From Planctomycetota bacterium (GTDB lineage: Bacteria > Planctomycetota > Phycisphaerae > WQYP01): 7,734 nucleotides of DNA. This document shows, in pieces, positions 1-6,200 of the stretch. The first letter of the stretch is position 1; each line of letters begins with the position of its first letter. The position numbers and the translations under genes were made by a program. The notes beneath the pieces are model-generated. The model made no database searches. It worked only from the letters and a program-made list of their open reading frames with translations, and was not told the origin of the DNA. The DNA is taken from the NCBI GenBank assembly GCA_021828925.1, contig JAJZCT010000145.1, positions 1-7,734 of the forward strand. Direction: 5' to 3'.

Positions 1-1670
1 CCATTAAAGTTGAAACCAATACCATGATCCAGCAGCGGTCCCCATGCTGTCGCACCAACTTGCCTCTGGGCCAGCCGCACGAGGCGGTCGTAGGCGGGCC
101 AGCAATCCAAAAAGTAGCCGTCCACGGTAAGTCCCTGGCTGAACGTTGTAAGAAAGCGGACCGCCGGCCGGCTGTCGCCGTAGGCGTAGCGGATAGTCTG
201 GGCCTGATGTCCGCCGTCGCCACTGTACTGCTGCCTTTCCCGCCCTGCCCCATCCATCAGTGTGTCCAAGCAGCTATTGGCGAGCGTATTCAGGGAGGCC
301 TCGAAGAGCTTCTTGAGGGGCGGTTCCCGGCAGTCCACCTGGGCGGCGTGCGGCCAAGGATACACCCGGCGGCGCATCCCCACCCACAGCAGGCGCACGG
401 GATGCGACGCGTTTCTGACATGCACTTGAATCCAACGCAGGGATTCATAATCAAACGCCTCGAAGGTGTTGATTCCGGCGTGGCATATAAGCCTGGCCCA
501 TTGAAAAAAGTGGGTGTCCAGCCAAGCCGGCCCGCGATGTGGGTCGTGCGACTCTTGAAATAATAGTTCCACGATCGTGTCCGCCGGGGCGTCGACAACG
601 ACGCGCGGGAAACCCGCCATCTGTTCGTGAAACTCGAAGGTTGCAAAAATGCCTTCGCCATGGGGCGTGGGCGGCAAAACCCACTGCCGACCGGTGGGTG
701 CGACGGTACACCGGCCGCCGGAGGGGCGGAATTCGGCGTCGCCGCTGGACGGCTGTTCCGCCACCAGATTGCCCTGCCGGACGATTTTCATAGCGGCCGG
801 CACCCGTGATTCGAACCAATCCGCCGGATCCCGGAGCCACCGAACACGGCCGGCCTCGGCCATCCGAGAGACGGGGACAAGTTCCTCTCGTGGGAGGGGA
901 AGGGCCCGGGCCAGTAACCTCGGCACCGGCCAAAGTAGTTCCTGCCCTTTGGCCGCCGCGGAAAATGGAGTCGACGACGTGTTCAACATGTGTTCCGGCC
1001 CACCGGCGAAAATGGCAGGCTGGTCTGGTTTTCCCGGCAGCTCCATCGCCGGCAGCCATGCTGAATCTTCCCGAAAGTCCGCCTGGTCCCACCCCAACGG
1101 GTGCCGGCGGGCGTCAAATTCTTCCTGCAGCGCCCGCAGGAACCAACGCTTATACATGCCGGGCCGATGCGCCCGATCTAGAAACGCGTGCCAGGAACGG
1201 TCGGTGACAATCTGCCGTCGGCTTCCGTCGGGCATTTTCACATCGAACTTCGCCAGGAATCCCGGTGCCCCCATGGGATATGTCCCGTCGCCTGTACCAT
1301 AATAAAGCACTTGAACGGCCAGCACATGGCGTCCCTTCGTTAACCTGCCGCTCAGGTCGACAGGGTCTGCCTCCAGCCACCGTGGATCGCACGGGGACGG
1401 CCCCCATTGGATACGCACGCCATCCACCGTGAGGCAATACCGGCTGTCCGCGGTGATCCAGCCGCGAATCCACACCGGATCTGCTTCGAGTTCGACGAGC
1501 CGCCGAAACAAAATAAAGGTGTTGGGGAGACATCGGCCCGACGGAAACCACACCCATTTGGCGGGAGCGAGATTGATAGCGGGCGAATGCCCGGCAGGCG
1601 CTGCCAACGGCCCCCAAGACGATCTCTGTTGCGTAGCTATATCCGACCTTTCCCGGTGATACACTTTCAT
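1..1670 (-). CDS. alpha-L-rhamnosidase-like glycoside hydrolase (GH78-type), 3' end missing
   Basis: An open frame of 556 codons runs from ATG at 1670 off the left edge with no stop. It would remove terminal alpha-L-rhamnose from glycans or glycosides. Residues about 38-200 look like the N-terminal beta-sandwich of bacterial rhamnosidases (starting KWVWFPSGR, later TADSRYCLTVDGV and VTDRSWHAF). Residues about 200-455 are a further beta-rich region. From about 456 the (alpha/alpha)6 catalytic barrel begins, with D473-GAGR-E478-RQQYSG-D485. The D-x4-E-x6-D spacing matches the family motif (DCPxREExxGWxGD), although the usual C-P and W are replaced. The second catalytic glutamate of the family would lie beyond the window. 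No signal peptide or membrane segment is visible, so it is probably cytoplasmic. An in-frame TGA lies four codons upstream, so ATG 1670 is the first possible ATG, but no clear Shine-Dalgarno precedes it. Family call is firm; substrate is not known. Confidence 0.85.
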   Translation of the reverse strand, partial: MKVYHRERSDIATQQRSSWGPLAAPAGHSPAINLAPAKWVWFPSGRCLPNTFILFRRLVELEADPVWIRGWITADSRYCLTVDGVRIQWGPSPCDPRWLEADPVDLSGRLTKGRHVLAVQVLYYGTGDGTYPMGAPGFLAKFDVKMPDGSRRQIVTDRSWHAFLDRAHRPGMYKRWFLRALQEEFDARRHPLGWDQADFREDSAWLPAMELPGKPDQPAIFAGGPEHMLNTSSTPFSAAAKGQELLWPVPRLLARALPLPREELVPVSRMAEAGRVRWLRDPADWFESRVPAAMKIVRQGNLVAEQPSSGDAEFRPSGGRCTVAPTGRQWVLPPTPHGEGIFATFEFHEQMAGFPRVVVDAPADTIVELLFQESHDPHRGPAWLDTHFFQWARLICHAGINTFEAFDYESLRWIQVHVRNASHPVRLLWVGMRRRVYPWPHAAQVDCREPPLKKLFEASLNTLANSCLDTLMDGAGRERQQYSGDGGHQAQTIRYAYGDSRPAVRFLTTFSQGLTVDGYFLDCWPAYDRLVRLAQRQVGATAWGPLLDHGIGFNFN

Positions 1671-1686
1671 TCCAGTAACCGTTCAA

Positions 1687-1699
1687 GCCCACAATGGGC
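1687..1699 (-). promoter_or_regulatory. palindrome copy 1 (start-proximal)
   Basis: On the minus strand this reads GCCCATTGTGGGC, a perfect 5-bp inverted repeat around TTG. It is one of three near-identical copies in this intergenic region and ends 16 bp before the rhamnosidase ATG, where a ribosome binding site would be expected. It may be a repressor operator, or an RNA hairpin near the start codon. Its role is inferred. Confidence 0.6.
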
Positions 1700-1712
1700 C
1701 TGGCCGCCAACC

Positions 1713-1741
1713 ATTTTGATTTGTAACCGTTCACGGCCTTT
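1713..1741 (-). promoter_or_regulatory. possible degenerate promoter copy 1
   Basis: CAAAAT (1718-1713) sits exactly 13 bp before palindrome copy 1, the same distance seen between TAGAAT and the palindrome in the other two copies. The -35 position 17 bp upstream reads AAAGGC, which is poor. This may be a decayed third promoter or chance. Confidence 0.25.
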
Positions 1742-1747
1742 CGGCCG
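1734..1747 (-). repeat. GGCC-stem hairpin after palindrome copy 2
   Basis: Inverted repeat CGGCC-loop of 4-GGCCG. It begins 5 bp after palindrome copy 2, matching the placement of the longer hairpin after copy 3 (4 bp). On the minus strand no run of T follows, so it is not a standard terminator. It would fold in the 5' leader of transcripts from the upstream promoters. Confidence 0.5.
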
Positions 1748-1752
1748 GCCAA

Positions 1753-1765
1753 TCCCACAATGGGC
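1753..1765 (-). promoter_or_regulatory. palindrome copy 2
   Basis: On the minus strand this reads GCCCATTGTGGGA, one base short of the perfect inverted repeat. It starts 13 bp after the TAGAAT of promoter 2, so it would begin about +7 of the transcript, a classic place for a repressor operator or a 5' mRNA hairpin. Confidence 0.6.
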
Positions 1766-1778
1766 GTGAACTGAAAAA

Positions 1779-1807
1779 ATTCTAGCCTCTCCCGCCGGGC
1801 GATGCAA
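1779..1807 (-). promoter_or_regulatory. promoter 2, sigma70-type, for the rhamnosidase gene
   Basis: On the minus strand, -35 TTGCAT (1807-1802), a 17-bp spacer and -10 TAGAAT (1784-1779). The predicted start is near 1771, giving a leader of about 100 nt before ATG 1670. The same hexamers and spacing occur 121 bp upstream. The match to consensus and the duplication support a real promoter; a mapped start site is not available. Confidence 0.65.
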
Positions 1808-1849
1808 TAGAAAACCGGTGCCAAACACGTGAAAATAATTTCTGCATCC

Positions 1850-1869
1850 ATCGGCCTGGTTCGGCCGAT
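1850..1869 (-). repeat. hairpin after palindrome copy 3
   Basis: Perfect 7-bp inverted repeat ATCGGCC/GGCCGAT with a 6-nt loop, starting 4 bp after palindrome copy 3. It is the counterpart of the shorter GGCC hairpin in the next module. It is not followed directly by a T run on the minus strand, so a leader structure is more likely than a terminator. Confidence 0.5.
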
Positions 1870-1873
1870 AAAA

Positions 1874-1886
1874 GCCCACAATAGGC
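1874..1886 (-). promoter_or_regulatory. palindrome copy 3 (start-distal)
   Basis: On the minus strand this reads GCCTATTGTGGGC, differing from the perfect palindrome at one base. It starts 13 bp after the TAGAAT of promoter 3, the same geometry as copy 2. Confidence 0.6.
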
Positions 1887-1899
1887 CTGAACAGAGTTA

Positions 1900-1928
1900 A
1901 TTCTAATCTCGTCTGTCCGGCCATGCAA
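1900..1928 (-). promoter_or_regulatory. promoter 3, sigma70-type, upstream copy
   Basis: On the minus strand, -35 TTGCAT (1928-1923), a 17-bp spacer and -10 TAGAAT (1905-1900). The predicted start is near 1892, about 220 nt before the rhamnosidase ATG. From -35 to palindrome end it aligns without gaps to the promoter 2 module, 40 of 55 bases identical, both hexamers being fully conserved. Confidence 0.65.
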
Positions 1929-2018
1929 GAACAAACCATGACACTCCCCGCAATTTCCATCGCCGTCGGATACTGTTTGCGGCCCGGTTTCGTTCCTGAC
2001 TCCTTTTCCCTTTTTCGG

Positions 2019-3083
2019 CTACCGCCAGTCTTTGCGTGGGGTGATTTCTTCCCGCCGCACCCAGCGCTCTTCCCGCAGCGCCTTGGCCACGGCAATCTGC
2101 AGCGACAGACTTTCCAGCGCTGATTCCAGCGTGCTCTGCGACGGCGCGGTTCCCCGGCAAACGTTAAGAAAATGCAGCGATTGTTCCCATATGCCAATAT
2201 GGCCGGTGCTCGCGTCCGACGGCGGCGTATAGATGCGCTTGGGATTTTTACTACGCGAATGGGCGTGGAAACGCACGTGGCCGGCACCATTCGGTTCCCA
2301 GTGTTCAATTTCGAATTTGCCTTCCGCCCCCACGATGCCCGTGCGCACGTAGCAGTAGGCGCGGCTGTCCAGAAAATCCAGCGTAATCCGCGGCCCACCT
2401 TCCAAATCAATCAACACCACCGCCGCATCCGGCGTGTTCCGCTCCACCGGACCACTCAGGAACTGTCGGCCGGAAACGAACGTTCGCACCCAGGGACGCT
2501 GCAGCAGGTACAAAAGAATATCCATTTCATGGATGCCGCAGTCCAACAACGCCCCGCCCATGGTTTCCACGCGGTTTTGCCAGTGGCCCGGCTCGAACCA
2601 GTAAGAGGGATAATATTTTTGTACCCAGGCCCCGCGCAATTCGCCGACCTCGGGGTCGGCCAGGTGCCCACGCACGTGCTGATAAACCGGGGCGTAATGC
2701 ATCTGGAAGCCAACCTCCACATGTTTGCCGGACTGTCGGCCGGCCCGCAGCATGGCTTCGCCCTCCTCCAGCGTGCGGCATAAAGATTTGGCCACGAACA
2801 CATGGCAGCCGGCTTGGAGCGCCTCGATGGTCATGGCCGCGTGCAAAGCCGGCGGCGTCATGACGAAAACCGCGTCCGGCGAAGTTTCCCGCAGCATCCG
2901 GCCGTAATCGCTAAAGCACGCCGCGCCCGGCGTCTGGTAGAGCTGGGCGGCTTGTTGCAATACAGTTTCGCTGCGATCACACAGCCCCACTACTTCCACG
3001 TCGCCCCGGCCCCGGTAATGCTCCAGGTGCTCACAGCCGTGGCCTAAACCCACCACCGCAATACGTACCGGTTTATTTTTCAT
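2019..3083 (-). CDS. Gfo/Idh/MocA family NAD(P)-dependent oxidoreductase
   Basis: A 354-residue protein of normal family length. These enzymes oxidise or reduce sugars, polyols and related compounds with NAD(P) in the cytoplasm. Residues 6-125 form the Rossmann domain: beta strand IAVVG, nucleotide loop G12-L-G14-H-G16, acidic D36 after the second strand (favours NAD), and the family stretch TPPALH at 76-81. The C-terminal alpha/beta domain carries the conserved D181-x-G-x-H185-x-x-D188, with H185 as the likely catalytic histidine. The usual EKP motif reads A98-K99-S100, keeping only the lysine. There is no signal peptide. GAGG-like GAGG at 3097-3094 lies 10 bp before the ATG, a rather long spacing. 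It lies 117 bp after the propeller gene and 348 bp before the rhamnosidase gene on the same strand, suggesting a sugar pathway role; the substrate cannot be read from sequence. Confidence 0.9.
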   Translation of the reverse strand: MKNKPVRIAVVGLGHGCEHLEHYRGRGDVEVVGLCDRSETVLQQAAQLYQTPGAACFSDYGRMLRETSPDAVFVMTPPALHAAMTIEALQAGCHVFVAKSLCRTLEEGEAMLRAGRQSGKHVEVGFQMHYAPVYQHVRGHLADPEVGELRGAWVQKYYPSYWFEPGHWQNRVETMGGALLDCGIHEMDILLYLLQRPWVRTFVSGRQFLSGPVERNTPDAAVVLIDLEGGPRITLDFLDSRAYCYVRTGIVGAEGKFEIEHWEPNGAGHVRFHAHSRSKNPKRIYTPPSDASTGHIGIWEQSLHFLNVCRGTAPSQSTLESALESLSLQIAVAKALREERWVRREEITPRKDWR

Positions 3084-3093
3084 CGTTTTTTTT

Positions 3094-3097
3094 CCTC
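3094..3097 (-). promoter_or_regulatory. weak ribosome binding site of the oxidoreductase
   Basis: GAGG on the minus strand, separated from ATG 3083 by ten bases, eight of them A. The spacing is longer than the usual 5-8, so initiation may be weak or aided by the A-rich, unstructured spacer. Confidence 0.45.
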
Positions 3098-3115
3098 ATC
3101 TGCCTGCGTCGGAAT

Positions 3116-3131
3116 CCCGATGGATATCGGG
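3116..3131 (-). repeat. intergenic stem-loop A
   Basis: Perfect 6-bp inverted repeat CCCGAT/ATCGGG with a 4-nt loop, 19 bp upstream of the GAGG of the oxidoreductase gene. It is the last of three stem-loops in this gap. Confidence 0.5.
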
Positions 3132-3137
3132 CGGCGG

Positions 3138-3155
3138 CGGCACATAAATGTGCCG
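3138..3155 (-). repeat. intergenic stem-loop B
   Basis: Perfect 8-bp inverted repeat CGGCACAT/ATGTGCCG with a 2-nt centre (7 bp with a 4-nt loop in practice). It is the strongest of the three hairpins in this gap. No T run follows on the minus strand, so a role in mRNA end protection or processing, or factor binding, is as likely as termination. Confidence 0.55.
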
Positions 3156-3163
3156 GCTAAGAA

Positions 3164-3185
3164 CTTTTCCGCACCGTCGGAGAAG
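3164..3185 (-). terminator. intergenic stem-loop C, possible weak terminator
   Basis: Eight-position stem CTTCTCCG/CGGAAAAG with one C-A mismatch and a 6-nt loop, 15 bp after the propeller stop. The following minus-strand bases (TTCTTAG) are only modestly T-rich, so termination would be partial at best. Confidence 0.3.
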
Positions 3186-3200
3186 TTGCGGGTTCAGAAT

Positions 3201-6200
3201 CTACTTCACCACCGCCTCGCCCCACCACTGCGGATTCAGGCGGGCTTCCGTGGGGATATCGTCGATCATGGTGGTGACGCCATTCTGCGGGGAGAATAAA
3301 TAATTACGCGTCACCACCTGCAAGCCGGTATTGGTGTAGCCGGAGAAATTCACCTCCGCGTCCATGGCCAGCCGGGACCCGGTACGCAGCGGTACGGAGA
3401 GAAACTTCCGCGGCACGGCCAACGTCATCACATAACCATGGGCCCACGGTTTTTCCCGCACCAGTCCGCCCGGAACGAAGCCGGCGAACGCGAAGCGCAC
3501 ATGGCCGCCGGCGGGTGTGAAATAACTTACCGGTTGATGGAACCGTTGGCTTAGCGGCTTGTAGGCCACCAGCCGCGGCTTGCCGCCGAGCATCGCCGCC
3601 AGAATCCGCACCTGACCGCGCACCGGCTTAGACGGGTTCTTCACAAGCGGCCCCAAATCCACGCCCACCGAATCGCCGCCATTAAAAGCCAGCCGGGCCG
3701 AGTGGGCGGCATTCACCGGCGGCCTGGCGTCCCAAACCTTAAATCGGGCGCACAAATATTGCGCATTCCAAGCCACCTGAATGCGGGCCAGGGGTTTGCC
3801 GTTGTGACGCATCATCCTGGCTGGAACCTTGCGCCAAGCCGCCGGCTGATTCCACGGGGCGGACAGCGGTGCCAGCATCAGATGCACCTGCCGGCGGTCC
3901 GGGCCGTGCTGCCACTTTGATCTGTACACCCGGCCCAGACGCACCCGGCCCCACTGCCGGCTGGCACCTTTTACCCTTCCATGGTCAAAGCCCAGGACCT
4001 TGTAAGCCATGCCTTCCACATACGCCCAGACCTGGTTCTTGGCCGGGTAATAACGCACGAAACCGGAACCGGTCTCACTGCCGAAAGTGTACGGGCCGGG
4101 CATGGGTGCCTGGGCAGGGTTATTCATAATTGAACCGGCGTAAAAGCCGTCGTGGGTGTAAAAATACATCTGGCCCCATTCGCTATCGCCAGCCACGTAG
4201 CGGTTCCCGACCAGTCCCGCGATCACCCAGAAGTGGTGCAGCAGGCCGTGGCCCGGCTGGCCGGCGGCCTTACGCCCGGCCATCCACAGCAGCTTGCCAT
4301 CCGGGGCGAATTTCATGAACTTCACCGCGTTGCACACATTGTCATGCCCGATGCCATGGTGCATGGCCTTGGTTTGGGCCTGGGTGTAATACGGCACGGT
4401 GGCGTTGACACAGGCGTACAAATCCCCTTTGGCGTTGACCCGCACGCCGAGGTTGCCCATTCGAGCGCCTGTGGAAAGCTGCGCGCCGGCGCGCCGCAAG
4501 ACCACGGGAACTGCATAATGGGCCTTGGCCAAGTCCCACTGGATGTCGCCGTTGGGCAGGAAACGCTTCGCTGGAATCTCAATGACGCTGTTGGCCTGGG
4601 TCACCAGGTAGATATCGCCGTTGGCGGCCATCCACATGGAGCCGTTCTGCTCCGCCAGCTGCGGCAGAGGCTTACCCGCCACGGTAGAAAGCACCTGCAC
4701 TTCACCAGGCTGAATATGGTGATCGCCGTTGCTATCACTCCACACCTCAACCACGTTGCGATGGTACGGATTGTTCGCCTGCTGTTTATCCAAGGCCAGG
4801 AAATGGGCCACCGGCAACAGTTGATCGCCGTGGATCAGCGCGATGCCATGCGGCTCGGCGTCGCAGACAAAATAACGCCGGCCATTTTTCGCCAGCACCA
4901 CATCATCCTGCGCCCAGTAAAAGTAGCTCAGCGCACCCACCGAGTGGAACCCGGCATTGGGCAGTTGCCAATAAGCCTGCGGGGCGGCGATCTTATTGCG
5001 GCCAATTACCCGGGCGCGGGCCAGCCCCGGCGGCTCGAACTGGTAGTAAACCGTGCGCGGATGGCGTGCCCCGGGCGTTACCTGACCCCAATAACCGTTG
5101 CCGCCGAACCACTGCCTTATAACCTTACCCGTAGCGGCGCTGTTGAGGGAAAACACTTTCGGCAGCGCCGTCTGGGCGGTCAAGATTCCGCCGTGGAAAT
5201 CAGCGGCAATGCCGGCGGGCCGTAAATAATTGGCCGCCACATACTTTCCAGCCCAGGGCCGGCCGCCACGGGCACCCCAAGTTTGCAACAACCGCCCCTT
5301 GGGCGAAAACACCTTCACCTGCTGGCTGGAGCCTTCGTCGGTAACAAAAATCCGCCCGGCCCCATTCACCGCCACGGCCCAGGGCATCGCCAAATGGCCG
5401 GCCACGACTACCTGGGCGGTCCCGGCGGCATGGAGAAATTCCACAATTTTCCCCGGTTTGCCCGGCACATAAGACACCGCAAACAGGTTGCCCTGGCTGT
5501 CCAGGCATACGCCGCGCGGCCCGGCGCAGGCCAGGCGGCGCAGCAGTCGCCCGCTGTGCGCGCTAAACACACGAATCTGATTTTTCGAATACACCGGGGC
5601 GAAAACTTCCCGCTGGCCCGCGGCCAGACTCGTGCATTCCGGCTGCAGCCCCGTTGATTTCACGCGGGCGCTAAGGAATACGTCTTGAGCCATGGACTCT
5701 CCATTCTGGAGTGGCACGCGCAGCGGCGTCGAAGCCGCCGGTACCGCGGCCAATTTGCCATGGCTGATGGTTACGGCTGCGCCATGGCCCGACCAGTTGA
5801 GCCGCTGGCCCGTCCGGGCGCTTAGCCGCATCAGCGTGGGGTTGGCTCTGCCGCAGACCACAAACACCCGCTTGCCATTGGCGGCTACCGCGTATCCCGG
5901 CCTCCATCCGCCCAATGAAAACGCTCCCACCCGCCATTGAGTGCGATACTGATCATTCATCTTGATGAGTTCGGGGAGTCTTTCCGCCCCGGCCCATACG
6001 AAATATATCCCGGTTTTATCCGCGGCCACGCCGACACACGGGCCATGGTCGCCGCCCCAACCGCCGGTACCATCAAGCGTGGAATAGGGCGGGGTGCCCG
6101 AACTACCCACCGTGCCCATGTATTTGGCCCGAATGCCCGGCGAAAAATAAGCCCCCCATTTATACGTGCCCGGTGCTACCGGTGCTCCCCATTGATTGCG

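Larger units (their letters stand above)
1671..2018. other. 348-bp intergenic region with repeated promoter modules
   Basis: This gap separates the oxidoreductase stop from the rhamnosidase start. Positions 1675-1928 hold the promoter-palindrome-hairpin modules and an exact 11-bp direct repeat (gtaaccgttca at 1675-1685 and 1723-1733). Positions 1929-2018 show a purine-rich stretch just after the oxidoreductase stop but no convincing terminator. A minus-strand frame crossing the region (from ATG near 1957 to TGA at 1667) is most likely non-coding. Confidence 0.6.

Noticed and set aside
24..563. 179-codon plus-strand open frame
   Set aside because: Antisense to the rhamnosidase-like gene, whose minus-strand frame shows clear family motifs through this stretch.
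451..1092. 213-codon minus-strand frame
   Set aside because: Arginine-rich product in the wrong frame of the rhamnosidase-like gene, with no domain.
1850..1869. Hairpin considered as a terminator of a small RNA from promoter 3
   Set aside because: No T run follows directly on the minus strand; the nearest T-rich bases are more than ten bases away.
1150..1881. 243-codon minus-strand frame with a repeated PIVG peptide
   Set aside because: The peptide repeat is only the DNA palindrome read in one frame, and from 1670 down the real rhamnosidase frame is a different one.
1687..1886. CRISPR-like array formed by the three palindromes
   Set aside because: The copies are only 13 bp, unevenly spaced (66 and 121 bp), and the intervening DNA is itself partly repeated, which does not fit repeat-spacer structure.
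1667..2410. 247-codon minus-strand frame running through the end of the oxidoreductase
   Set aside because: Its first part overlaps the conserved oxidoreductase in another frame, so only the short leader portion deserves mention.
4152..5225. 357-codon plus-strand open frame
   Set aside because: Antisense to the propeller gene and without any recognisable motif.
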